Of a DNA stretch of 64,000 bases, positions 20,003 to 31,366 are shown in pieces. Within the stretch, counting starts at the first letter, position 1, and every line of letters starts with the position of its first letter. The notes beneath the pieces were generated by a model. That model made no database searches and was not told where the DNA came from. It was given only the letters and a program-made list of their open reading frames with translations. A program made the translations under genes and the position numbers. This stretch comes from Ahaetulla prasina. Lineage: Eukaryota > Chordata > Lepidosauria > Squamata > Colubridae. The DNA lies in NCBI RefSeq assembly GCF_028640845.1, contig NC_080540.1, positions 214,393,800 to 214,457,799 of the forward strand, given 5' to 3'.

Positions 20003-21504
20003 AATAGTTTTATATGGAATCAGACTATTGGATCATTTAGTGTCTTTAATCCATACTTATTAATAAAAGCTTTCCAATTTTGCTGATAATGTGGAAAACG
20101 TATTAATTGATGGAGTTGCTGATCAAAAGGGGTTGAATGTGGGAAGGACAGCACCATGCTGTAACTTTAAAGACAGTGGAATGATAATGAATTTGTTTGT
20201 AACTGAAATAAAGATTGGAAGTTGCTTTTTTATATTTCTTTTTTCCCTTTTCTTATGCACTCTTCTCTACGTTCTTATTTTCATTCTATATAATTTCATA
20301 ATTATCTTTTAGTTATGTGAAAATATTTAATAAAGATTATTTTTAAAAAAATAGGAGCTTTCCCAGCTTTTTTTGGATAATGACAAGTCTAAAATGTTCC
20401 GCATAATGAGATTGTGGTCTGCTACGGAACATAGCACCTCTGGTGTTGGAGTGGACAATTTTCCTCCCCATCCCTGTTCTCCAATAATGTGTGGACAGAA
20501 ATTCTCTGTTAGATACTTTAAAAAACAACAACAACTCAACTATCAGAGCAGAAAACAACATAAAAATATTTTTTCAACAAAGCTGGGGAAAAAAGTCTTC
20601 TCTTTGGAGACCAAGTATCTGCAATGTCAAGTGATGCTAAATGCTAAATGCTAAAACATTTGCTAAAGACTTCCCAAAGTACCTGGACTCGAATTTAACT
20701 TCCCAGTATGAGACATTTGAATCGGAGCTCTACTGGGTTGAGTGAATTTTATGAGTGACTGAAAATTAAGATTTAGATTGAAAGAAGAATATTGGTCATG
20801 CAGAACCTCCATCTCTGAAAGTAATGTACCGTTAGTGGTTTTTTTTCCTTTTTCTATGCATAATACATATGCCAAAGAAGATGGAATCAAAGACTAACAG
20901 GTGGGAATTACAAATGAATGAATTTTTTTTTGTGTGCTGGTTTTAACAAACCAACATTTTTTTATTTTTTATTTTTAAATGAGAAGGATGGAAAGAACTT
21001 GACATTAACAAATAGAATGTGAGGGAAACCAAAACTGACAAACTCATCTACACTGAGGGGTTTTCTAAACGTTTAGATTCAAATGCTTGTTCATTCATCT
21101 GTACCTGTGGCACAAAATAAGGGTTACTGCCTCTTTTTAACACTTTTTTTTCTAGTACAAGGTAACAACTTGTACATAGTACTTAATATATACAGTCTTT
21201 TTCATCCCGGAATCAATTATGAGAATTTTACTTTGTACTTTCTTGGTAGTACAGCACCTTCGATCAGATTACACCTTTCTTTGAAGTAAAAATACATGAG
21301 AAAAATGGCTATGAATTTTCATGGGAACGAAAATGTACACATGTATCTATAATGAAGACATAACCTTCCACTGTAGATTCCACCCAGAGAAACTAAATTA
21401 ACTGATAGTGAATGTTATTATTTTTAAAAAAGTCTCATATTGAAAACATCAAGTTAAATCAAAAGTAGGTGAATGTCTGCATCCTTCGGCCACATCACAA
21501 ATTA
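20003..21504. other. AT-rich unannotated DNA
   Basis: Only short frames without recognisable motifs occur here. There is a short TGCTAAA tandem near 20635-20655. I see no transposon ends. Confidence 0.45.
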
Positions 21505-22021
21505 CCATATTTTTCAGAGTATAAGATGCATCTTTTTCGCCCCCCTAAAAGATGCTGAAAATTTGGGTGCGTCTTATACTCTGGATGTAGCTTTTTTGAA
21601 GCGTTTTTTCATCCCTTACGAAGCGCTAACGAGGCACTAGCCCAGCTTTGCCTCTCTCTCGACTCTCCGCTGTGCTTTAAAAAGATGCTAGTGAGTGAAG
21701 TGATCTCCATGCTTTGCTCTGACTCTCAGATGTTCTTTAGAAGCTTTTTTTCAGTCCTAACTAGGCGCTAGCCGAGTGACGCGATCTCCCCGTGCTTTGC
21801 CTGCTTTTTTGATTGCTGCTTCCTCTCAGCTGTGACTTAGAAGCTGTTTTTTATCCCCAAGCAGGGGATAAAAAACCAGCAAACTAATGTGCTGAGCTGA
21901 CCAGACTAAGGACACTAACCAGATGAATACCTGGTAAGCAGATTTTTTTTTCCTATTTTCTTCCTTTAAAAACTAAGCTGCATCTTATACTCTGGTGCGT
22001 CTTATACTTCGAAAAATATGG
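21505..22021. mobile_element. TA-flanked MITE (Tc1/mariner or Tigger-like)
   Basis: The ends are CCATATTTTTCAGAGTATAA and, inverted, TTATACTTCGAAAAATATGG, with TA on both sides (21503-21504, 22022-22023). A second inner copy of GTGCGTCTTATACTC lies at each end. The body holds no gene. Confidence 0.85.
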
Positions 22022-22054
22022 TACATGACAACTAATGAAGTATAGTGGTAAAGG

Positions 22055-22193
22055 TGTTCCGTGTTTCTCAAACTTGACCATTTTAAGAAGTGTGGACTTT
22101 AGTTCCAGAAGTTCCCAGCCACAAAGGCTAGCTAGGGAATTCTGGTAACTGAAATCCACACATCTTGAAGTTGCCAAGGCTGAGAAACACTGT
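22055..22193. mobile_element. Palindromic hAT-like MITE
   Basis: GTGTTTCTCAAACTTGACCA at the left pairs with the complement of AAGTTGCCAAGGCTGAGAAACAC at the right. Both halves carry GGACTT...GTTCC / AACTGAAATCC blocks. It is the same family as copies at 40475, 22431 and 54421. Confidence 0.7.
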
Positions 22194-22430
22194 ATGAGAT
22201 TAATGCTGGGGAAACCCAGGTTGTAGTCCACCCACAGCTTCAAAAGCTCAGTAGATGACTTTGGATTCATCATTCTCTCTCTACCAACTTACCTGTAGTG
22301 TTATTGTTATGGAGAAACAAAAGGAGGAGAGTGTATACCACTCAGAGCTCTGAATGAAAAGAGAGTTGTGAATGCTCCAGGACTTGTCTGTAACACTCCA
22401 TCTACAGAATATATTGTAGACTTTTTAGGC

Positions 22431-22552
22431 CAGGGGTCTCCAACCTTGGCAACTTTAAGCCTGGCGGACTTCAACTCCCAGAATTCTGGAATTCTGGAAT
22501 TCTGGAAGTTGAAGTCCGCCAGGCTTAAAGTTGCCAAGGTTGGAGACCCCTG
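22431..22552. mobile_element. Near-perfect palindromic hAT MITE
   Basis: Both arms of about 50 bp begin CAGGGGTCTCCAACCTTGGC and are inverted around a GAATTCTGGAATTCTGGAA-type centre. The 8-bp flanks are TTTTAGGC (22423-22430) and TTTTAGGT (22553-22560). Confidence 0.85.
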
Positions 22553-22560
22553 TTTTAGGT

Positions 22561-24127
22561 TACATAATGGATGGTCCCAGCAGTATCATTTGACAATGAA
22601 GAAATTTGGAGCAACTGAACATGATTCCTTTAGAGAAGCCAAATTCACTAGCAAGGCTATAAGAAGTAATAAGAGGAAAACGATCAGAATATCATGAGCT
22701 GGGGTTATTTCTCTTTTTGAAGTGACAAATCCACTTGCAATAACACAACACAATTTGATAGGTTACACTACTCTGAGGAACACATTAAACTGGATTCTCA
22801 AAAGAGTTTTTAAATTTCTGGAGTGTTTTTTATTTTATTTTATTGCCATCTCTTGTCTTTTCCTTCTGCAGCTTAAAAGAAAAGATTCAAAAATTTAGGC
22901 TCATGATGACACTACCCATCCTTATGTGGTTTTTAAAGAGGGCCGTTCTTTATATAAAATGTATGCTTTGTGTAGCCAGAGAAAGGTTCAGGTTATATAT
23001 ATATTCCTGTGTTATTGTGTGTTTTACCGTCAAAAGCTACTGCAAGAATCACCGCAGGATTCTTTCCTGTGTGTGTCAGAATTATTAATTATGTAATGGA
23101 AATGTGTTTGCTAGTTCATTGTCCCCATCAGAATTAAAGATTCAACAGTGGATCACAAAAGAAAATAGGCAAACATATTTGTATTCAGGTGGGATTTAAT
23201 ATTGTAGGCACACATAATGTCACGGAGCCATTAATTTCTCTGAAACTCTGGAGGAGTAGAGAAATTTAAGAACGTCAGCTTATTACTTTTACATGTGAGT
23301 TGGCTGAAGATTATTATCTCTCCAAGAAACTTAAGAAACATAACCAAGTGATTAAAAGCTGTAGGGTCTCTCAAATGTTGTGGGGGGGAGGGTTGAGTAT
23401 ACATATGTGTGTGTAATAAAAAAAGAACAACAACTGAATAATTCAGCTTGAGTTTGATGCATAGACTATAAGCGTGCATTTTCTTTTTTTATTGTTGGAA
23501 TTTGAGCATATTAAAGAAGAAAAGGACAAATCTAGCATTTGAACAGGTTCTACGCATTTCTTGGTCTTCTCCATACCTTGTCCAGAGGAAAGAAGTAAGA
23601 GCACATTGAATCTTCTTTATGCGTTCAGCTTTATAATTCAGAAAGGTGCCACCAGTTTTGACCTTAAAATATATTGAGTATTTAGAATTTCTGATCTTGA
23701 AAAACTTTTGAGGATTCAAGATGTGCAACCACATGTATTCAAAAGTTTTTCAGCAAGTTCAGAACAAGCCACAGTCGCTACAGGACTACCGGACTTCGTG
23801 TACGCTACAGGACATTGTGTGCTCATTATAGTACTTGCTACCATTCCTCACTGCAGGAATTTAAATTGAAGCAGCCCAGAATGATGGCTGCTTAGCTTCC
23901 TTCTGGAAACATCCATTGAAGGAGAGCACACTACTTCAATGGGTCATTAGTTCCACTATGAAACTGCTCTGATAGGAGTTTTTTTTCACGAACAGTCCAT
24001 TGGAATTTGCCTGCCTGAAAATTAAAGCCATTCCTCTTTGTCCTGCTAAGTATAGATCTTAATATTCTTCTGTGTGATTTCCTTTCAAGTATTTTAAGAG
24101 TATGCATTATAACTTCCACCTAATATT
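22561..24127. other. AT-rich unannotated DNA
   Basis: I see no gene and no clear transposon boundary. Short frames only. Confidence 0.45.
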
Positions 24128-24134
24128 TTCTCAA

Positions 24135-24166
<32 letters not shown>

Positions 24167-24640
24167 TAGTTTTATTTTGTCACAACAGTATATATAAGCA
24201 TAAGCATGAAGTAACTATATAATATATAAGCATATATATGAGTATAAGTATGAAATAACTATATAAATTGGATATAATGAAGAGGAACAATAGGACAGAG
24301 AACGGTAGGCACGTTTGTGCTCTTATGCACGCCCCTTAAAGACCTCTTAGGAATGGGGTGAAGTCAACAGTAGACAGTTTTTGGTTAAAGTTTTGGGGAT
24401 TTTGAGTAGATACCACAGAGTCTGGTAGTATGTTCCAAGCATTAATAACTCTGTTACTGAAGTCATATTTTCTGCAATCAAGATTGAAGCGGTTTACATT
24501 AAGTTTAAATCTATTGTTTGCTCGTGTATTGTTGTGATTGAAGCTGAAGTAATCCTCAACAGGAAGGACATTGCAATAGATGATTCTATGAGTTAAACAT
24601 AGATCCTGTTGAAGGCGAAGGAGAATAAAGATTAAACATA
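24128..24640 (-). mobile_element. LINE 3' end (CR1/L3/jockey-like), minus strand
   Basis: The minus strand encodes a degenerate C-terminal RT tail matching that at 26060-26314 (NRFKLN, LDCRKYDF, NRVINAWN-like residues). The 3' untranslated part follows and the copy ends in a (GATT)n run at 24136-24166. It is 5'-truncated. Confidence 0.75.
24136..24166. repeat. (GATT)n microsatellite at LINE tail
   Basis: About seven GATT units directly at the 3' end of the minus-strand LINE copy. Confidence 0.9.
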
Positions 24641-25564
24641 CTTTAATAAAGTATTAATAAAGTAGTATTAATAAAGTAGTAATAAAGATTAATAAAGATT
24701 AAACATACTTTCAGACTAAACTGAAATTTCTTCAGTATACCTTTATAGAGCTTAATTTTTAGTTCCTTGAATATACTTGTTCCCCATGTTTCCACCTATT
24801 GTATTTTCATTGGAGTCATCTCAAAATATGGTGTCCAGAATTTCACACATAATTGAGGTAAGAACTGATGATTGAAGAAAAAGAAGTTGAATTATTTCTA
24901 TTTTTCCTGTGTTTTTGGAACTATTTTTATGTTTCTACAGCTAATGTTTTCTTTTATCTTTTATTATATCCATGCCTATTTCTGGCTAAATTCAGTTTGC
25001 AATCAACAATTATATTGAAATATTTTTCCTAAGTACCTTTTTTGAAGCTAATATCTTACAATCTTTACCTGTGCATTTAATGTCTGTTTCCTAGGGGAAT
25101 AACTTTGGTATCTCTGTTAAATGTCATGTTGTTACTTTACTTATTTTTCTAATTCATCAAATTATATTTCATTTTTTTCCTCCTGTCTTCTTACGTATTA
25201 GTTATCCCACTTAGGTCAGATTAAATCTTCCTTCCATGTTTCATTCAAGTCCTTTGTAAAGCAATGAACAGTTCCGAACCCAAGAAAAAATCTCATTGCT
25301 TAATTTATCTCCTGTTTATTGAGAACCATTTATTAAGTCCATAGACATATCACTTAATTGACATGACACCCAGCACAACTAGCTTACTAATTGGAATATC
25401 ACGGGAATACCATGTCAGATATTTGGCTGAAATAAATATATATATTCTGTATGCAGCATTCCTGCAATCTATGAAAGAATTTATCCAGTCAAAAAGTAAA
25501 TTAAAGATAAATTGGCAATGTATTTTTTTCTTGAAAATGAATGCTGATTTTTGCAAGGAGTACT

Positions 25565-26452
25565 TCTTTGGCAACTCCAAATCTCAACTAGCAAATGCTC
25601 TGTTTTACACATTGGAAAAAAGAATCAGAACACTAAATACAAGCTTGATGGACATTACTTTGTAGATGACTCTCACTCCGTCAAAGACCTTGGAGTGTTC
25701 ATATCAAACGATCATATCAAAATGATCATATCAAAAGTGCCAAAGCCCACTGCAACTACATCACCAAAAAGGCTTTAAGAGTTGTAAACTTAATCTTGCA
25801 TAGCTTCTTCTCCAGAAAGATTACACTACTAACCAGAGCATATAAAACATTTGCTAGACCAATTCTCGAATACAGCTCACCTGTCTGGAACCCACACCTC
25901 ATTTCGGACATTAATACAATTGAGCATGTCCAGAAATATTTTACAAGAAGAGCTCTCCACTCCTCTGACTACAACAAAATACCTTATGCCACCAGACTTG
26001 AAATCCTGGGTTTAGAAAATATAGAACTCCACCGCCTTCAGCATGACCTGCGTATAACTCATAAAATCATCTGCTACAATGTCCTTCCTGTCGAAGACTA
26101 CTTCAGCTTCAATCGCAACATTACACAAGCACACAATAGATTTAAACTTAAAGTGAACCGCTCCAATCTTGATTGTAGAAAATATGACTTCACTAACAGA
26201 GTTGTTAATGCCTGGAATGCACTACCTGACCCTGTGGTTTCTTCCCAAAATCCCCAAAGCTTTAACCAAAGACTATCTACTATTGACCTCACCCCATTCC
26301 TAAGAGATCTGTAAGGGGCATGTATAAGAGCACCAGCGTGCCTACTGTTCCTGTCCTAATGTTCCCTTTGATTGTATCCAGTTTGTATGGTTATTTCATG
26401 CTTATACTTATATATACTGTTGTGTTTGACAAATAAAAATAAATTTAAAAAA
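25565..26452 (+). mobile_element. LINE copy, 5'-truncated (CR1/L3/jockey-like)
   Basis: The 3' half of a non-LTR retrotransposon, with C-terminal RT coding, a 3' untranslated region and an A-rich tail (AAATAAAAATAAATTTAAAA). The same 3' sequence recurs inverted at 24128-24640 and as a short 3' end at 28015-28175. Confidence 0.85.
25572..26314 (+). pseudogene. LINE reverse transcriptase C-terminal part
   Basis: The frame begins in SKCSVLHIGKKN and KDLGVFISND (after the catalytic palm) and changes frame at about 25725. A small tandem duplication of ATGATCATATCAAA there explains the shift. It then continues with KAHCNYITKKALRVVN, TRAYKTFARPILEYSSPVWN, YATRLEILGLENIELHRLQ and LDCRKYDFTNRVVNAWNALP to a stop at 26312-26314. 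The pattern (thumb region with an ILEY.SPVWNPH block and a conserved NAWNALPD tail) is typical of the CR1/L3/Rex1/jockey group. The catalytic domain is missing because of 5' truncation. The enzyme would act by target-primed reverse transcription. Confidence 0.83.
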
Positions 26453-27033
26453 GGAGTAGCTTGTTTGCTAAGTGCTTTCAGATCAATCTCTTTTCAATTT
26501 GCTCAAGAATCATCTAAGATATTGATGTCAAACTGACTGGTTTGTTGTTTCCTGGGTGCACTTTTTTCATTTCTTGAAAAAAATGGAGTTCTATATGATC
26601 TCCAATCATGTGGTACATCATAATTCTTTAGAATTTCCCAAGACAATAGAAGAGGTTCAACCAAGCCATTGGCTAACTCTTTCCATGAACACAATTCTTC
26701 TGTCCCTGGAATTTAAATTGATTCATAATAAATAAGTATGCCCTGTTCATATTTCTGTAGTTTTTAAGCTTCTGATCTTCATCTTGCTCTTCACAGTTTC
26801 CTGGTGGAACACAGAGTTTTTTCTGGAAAAGACTGAACGAAAGATGGAGCTGTATAATTCAGATTTTTCTTTGTTATTGGTTAGTATTTTGCTTCCAATC
26901 TTTTTTCATTTTGAATAGGTACCAAAGTTTGAAGCTACCTTACTTTATAGACAGTTGATGCAAAAAAAATTTGTGTGTGTGCATGCGCACATGAATGACT
27001 GTGTCTCATCCACAAGTGCTTCTAATGCTATTA

Positions 27034-27387
27034 AAAAGGTAAAGGTTCCCCTTGCACATATGTGCTAGTCGTTCCTGACTCTAGGGGCAGTGTTTATCTC
27101 CGTTTCAAAGCCAAAGAGCTGGCGCTGTCCAAAGATGTCACCATGATCATGTGGTCAACATGACTAAATACCAAAGGCTCATGAAATGCTGTTACCTTCC
27201 CATCAAAGGTGGTCCCTATTTTTCTATTTGCATTTTTTATGTGCTTTCAAACTGCTAGGTTGGCAGAAGCTGGGACAAGTAACAGGAGCTCACCCCATTA
27301 TGTGGCACTAGGGATTTGAACCACTGAACTGCTGACCTTTCGATTGACAAGCTCAGTGTCTTAAAAACTGAGCCACTGCATCAACTT
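27034..27387 (-). mobile_element. tRNA-derived SINE, minus strand
   Basis: The minus strand starts with an A-box-like TGGCTCAGT and a B-box GGTTCAAATCCC, as in tRNA-derived SINEs, and ends in GGGGAACCTTTACC. An exact 11-bp duplication TAATGCTATTA flanks it (27023-27033 and 27388-27398). I recognise the sequence as a common squamate SINE but will not give a family name. Confidence 0.9.
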
Positions 27388-28014
27388 TAATGCTATTAAG
27401 GCTGTATAAATACAAAGACAACCACTACGGTTCTGAGAACAAGCTCTTTCTGATATTTAACCAAACTGCACTTCCTTACAATTTAAACCCACAATCCTTG
27501 TCCTATCTTTTCCAATATCTCAATGTTTCTGTTTCATCTTGCCCAAGAGAGCCCATTTAAACTTGAAGACAACTATTATGACCCCCTATCATTTTGTGTT
27601 CTCCAGGTAAGCCTACCTAGCACTTCTAACTGATCCTTTGGCTTGGCCCTGAACCTTTCAGGAAAACCTCCTCAGTGTAGGAGTTAGAGATGAAGGAACT
27701 TACCTTTGTCTTTTTTCCTCAGTGAAAAATATATACTTTCCAATCTGCTCTAAACTACACTCAGTTGTATTTTTTGTCACCAGAACTTCAGCTGTTTGCT
27801 TGTATGATTATCCAATAGAAAATGTCTTGCGGTAATAGTAACCAAAGCCTGTAAGTTACTAGGGCTAATATGATTGAGCTATGGTTGCCCTTTGTAGTAA
27901 TAGATATGTAATATTGTGTTCTACAAAAAAAATACCCCGGAGGCACATTTTTAAAGTGAAATCAATAGAAAAGCAAATGCAGCATTTACCTCTCAAAGTG
28001 AGAGTATAAGTGCA

Positions 28015-28175
28015 GTTAGGTCTTTAAGGGGTGTTTATAAGTGCACCAAATGCCTACTGTCCCTGTCCTAATATTCCTTTTTTTTCTTACTCTTTTCATG
28101 TATACAAATTATGTTTATACTTTTACCTGTTATCTTATATATAATTGACAAATAAATAAATAAAATAAACATATG
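28015..28175 (+). mobile_element. LINE 3' end, same family as 25565
   Basis: It shares TAAGGGG(C/T)(A/G)T, GCCTACTGT(T/C)CCTGTCCTAAT and TTGACAAATAAA with 26310-26440. It ends in an AAATAAAT-type tail. Confidence 0.75.
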
Positions 28176-28246
28176 TTAAAGATGGAAATGTATATAAATA
28201 GGTGCATTAATTTTGCAGACACAAGGCTAGCTGGCTAGCCCTTAGA

Positions 28247-28590
28247 GTGGGGGTATCAAACTCGATTTCATTGAGGGCCGCATCAGGGTTATGTTTGACC
28301 TTGGAGGGGGCGTGGCAGGGGGGCGTGGCCAGCTCAACGTCATTCGTGTCGACAGCACCTGTGGTGGCCTGAGTGCTCTGCCAGCGAAAATGGGCTCCCA
28401 AGCTCCGTTTCGGCTGCGATGGCCTCTTGCAACCCTCTGCCAGCGAAAACTGAGCCTGTGGCCCTCCTGAGCTCCTCTGTTTTCACTGGCAGAGGCACCA
28501 TGGGCCAGTTTTTCGCTGTTTCTAGGGCGGCCCCTTGGGCCAGATCTTAGAACCCGTGGCCAGATCCAGCCTCCAGGCCTTAGAAGCACT
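28247..28590. mobile_element. hAT MITE of the GTGTCAAACTC family, 3' end lost
   Basis: It starts GGGGGTATCAAACTCGATTT and carries TTGAGGGCCGCATCAGG and TTTTCACTGGCAGAGG blocks shared with 45087-45399. The usual GAGTTTGACACCCCTG end is missing. Confidence 0.7.
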
Positions 28591-28644
28591 TCCATGAAGT
28601 TCTTTCATTCCATATCCCACGTTCTTTCCATGCTCTGCTGCAAC

Positions 28645-29060
28645 CACACTCTTAACTGACCAGCCCAATCTCAGTTATACTGTAGTGGTACAATATCTGG
28701 TCAGGCAAGGGAGGCATATTGCGGACTCTGTCATCCAAAAAATTCTGACGGACAGGGTCCAAGAAGAGAGCCTTCTCTGCCATTGACACATCTTGTGAAA
28801 CACTCTCCCCATGGAGGTGAGGCGCCCCCCCCCCATTCTTCTGGCCTTCTAGAAAGGGTAAAAACATAGTACTGCAGCCTTGCTTGGTGCACACAGGGGT
28901 ACACACAGTTGTGGTGCTAGTTAGAGCCCTGAAAGCCCTCCCTCATGCCTTTTAATGAATTTTTAACATCCCATCCATCTTTTAACTTATACATTTTTAT
29001 GCTTTTAATATTTTATTGTACCCAGCCAAGAACCCCACTGTAAGGGAGATGGCTAGTTCT
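28645..29060 (+). mobile_element. Degenerate LINE/SINE-like repeat ending at the microsatellite
   Basis: CACTCTCCCCATGGAGGTGA and CAAGAAGAGAGCCTTCTCTG resemble the 3' coding end of squamate L2/CR1-like elements. The copy runs to GGGAGATGGCTAG followed at once by (GATA)n. The family is uncertain. Confidence 0.45.
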
Positions 29061-29063
29061 TAT

Positions 29064-29275
<212 letters not shown>

Positions 29276-29284
29276 GGTGGCATG

Positions 29285-29405
29285 TCAGGTACCTTGATGA
29301 ACGTATCTTTTCTTTTATGTACACTGAGAGCATATGCACCAAGACAAATTCCTTGTGTGTCCAATCACACTTGGCCAATAAAATTCTATTCTATTCTATT
29401 CTATT
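29285..29405 (+). mobile_element. CR1/L3-type LINE 3' end with ATTCT tail
   Basis: It carries TGTACACTGAGAGCATATGC, CCTTGTGTGTCCAATCACAC and GGCCAATAAAATTCTATTCT, identical in order to the ends at 37543 and 56662. It is only the last ~120 bp of the element. Confidence 0.88.
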
Positions 29406-29412
29406 CAAAGTC

Positions 29413-29514
29413 TGGATACCTGTGAGGAAGGCTGAGCTGAGAGAAAATCAGTTCAGGATTGTGTAGAGCCATGAACTGATTTTCTCTCAGCTCAGCCTTC
29501 CTCACAGGTATCCA
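29413..29514. repeat. Perfect inverted repeat, 43-bp arms
   Basis: Arms at 29413-29455 and 29472-29514 are exact reverse complements (each holds GGATACCTGTGAGGAAGGC or its complement), with a 16-bp spacer. It begins 8 bp after the CR1 tail. Confidence 0.97.
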
Positions 29515-30669
29515 GGCTTCACTTTTTGTGAAGTTAAAATGAGAGAGAGAGAGCCTTCTGTCAGCCACCTCAGATTCTCTAATGGCAAGACAGGATATAA
29601 TCATAAGAGAAAGAAGGGGGGGGGAAGATAATTGCTTTTCACTTTATTCAGACAATGACTTTATTTTCATCTTTTTTTTTATTTAAAAGAGGGAAGCAGG
29701 AAGAAAAGAGAACATATCCCTGAGAAAGATCTTTTTATTACTTAGCGACACAGCCCTCCATGAGATTAGAGAAGAGATTGTATAGTTTCTCATTCTCTGA
29801 AAAAAAATGTGTACGTGTGAGAGAAAGAAAAAGAGGGAAACAGGCACATCAGCAGTTTTCATAAGTCCTTTTAAGCTGTAATTTCAAGTCATTCAAACAG
29901 GATGTGATTTTCTTCCAGGATTTCTAGAGCTGCAGACACAGCAAAATGATTTTAAAATAATAAATGGGCTTGCCAGTTAGAGAGCTGTACTTGAATTTGG
30001 GAGGCAAAGTTTTTTTTTCCCCTGACAATTTTAATGTGGTATATTTCTTCATTCATGCCGTATCTGAGGAGTTGTGCTTAGTAGAGCTTTTCTTTTCTTT
30101 TTTCTCCCCTTCAGTCTTTTCTTCAAGCATGTTGAAATAAGCGTTAATATTTTCAAGAATATCCAAGTGCTTATTTCAGATAACTGCTAGATCTACTGCC
30201 ATTCTTTTACTCTTTTCCTACTACAGATTGGTTGGGTTTGCTTATTGAGTTAAGCTGTTCTTTTACAGTCATATTTTGTAGAATAAGCCATAATAGACTG
30301 TACTATACATAGCAGTAAGCCAGCAGCAAAGACTTAGAATCCACAATATCTAAATCAAAATCAGTCACCATATATTGTTGGTGCAATACATGAATCCAAC
30401 CTGTGTGTCTTACTAATGTAGTGATTTGCTTGTTGGTTACATTTGTAAATGTATCTTTAGTTTATTTCTAACATCAACAGTACACAATGAACTGGGAAAA
30501 AAGCCCTGCGTCAATCATTCCTTTTCAGTACGAAATACATATAAATAAGATAAATGCCACTTTGGTAGGATATATATTCAAACTGTATCTAGATGTTAAG
30601 GTTTTTTACAGATGTAAACTGACCAAAAATAGACTATTCTGTTTACAGTGTTGGCAATTTTAATGTACA
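29515..30669. other. AT-rich unannotated DNA
   Basis: I see no gene or transposon end. There is a GA-rich stretch near 29540-29620. Confidence 0.45.
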
Positions 30670-31366
30670 CTATAAGTAGTCCTTGATTTACTCCACAATT
30701 GAGCCCAACATTTCTGTTGCTAAGTGGGACAGTTGTTAAGTGAATTTTGCCCCATTTTACGACTTTTGTTAAGTAAATCACTGAAGCTGTTTAACCTAGA
30801 ACAGGAGTGTCAAACTCAAGGCCCGCGGGCCAGATTCGGCCTGCAGGATGCTTAGATTTGGCCTGCAGGGCCACCCTCATGTGGCCCTCCCAAACTCCAT
30901 TTTTGCTGGCAGAGGGTTGGAGGAGGCCATTGCAGCCAAAAACAGAGCTCAGGAACCCGTTTTCACTAGCAGAGCGGTCAGGCTGCTACTGACTCCCTGA
31001 GTGATGTTGAGCTGGCCATGCCCACTCTGGGCCCCCAGGGTCAAACACAACCCTGATATGATGCTCAATTAAATCGAGTTTGATACCCCTAACCTAGTAA
31101 GAAGATTGTTAACTGAATCTGGCTTCCCATTAAGTTCACTTGTCAGGAAGTTGTAAAAGGTGATCACATGACTCTGGGATGCTGCAACCGTCATAAATAT
31201 GAATCAATCAATTGCCAAGAATCTCAGTTTTGATCATGTGACCGTGGGGATGCTTCCACAGTCTTAAGTGTGGGGAAAAAGGTCATAAGTCAACTTTTTT
31301 CAGTCCTTTGTAACTTCAAACAGTCACTAAACAAATTGTTGTAAATCGAGGACTGTCTGTATATAA
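30670..31366. mobile_element. MITE of the AGGTAGTCCTCGACTTAC family, interrupted by hAT
   Basis: The left end AAGTAGTCCTTGATTTAC and right end GTTGTAAATCGAGGACTGTC are inverted repeats. A hAT MITE (about 30801-31090) splits it. Related copies lie at 43370, 48857, 54893 and 58027, and probably 56483. Confidence 0.8.
30801..31090. mobile_element. hAT MITE of the GTGTCAAACTC family, nested
   Basis: It starts CAGGAGTGTCAAACTC and ends GAGTTTGATACCCCT, with near-matching flanks AACCTAGA and AACCTAGT. It interrupts the 30670-31366 MITE. Confidence 0.82.

Noticed and set aside
26023..26314. Possible host gene exon at the LINE C-terminal frame
   Set aside because: The same coding tail occurs inverted at 24.1-24.6 kb, and the motifs are those of non-LTR retrotransposon RT.
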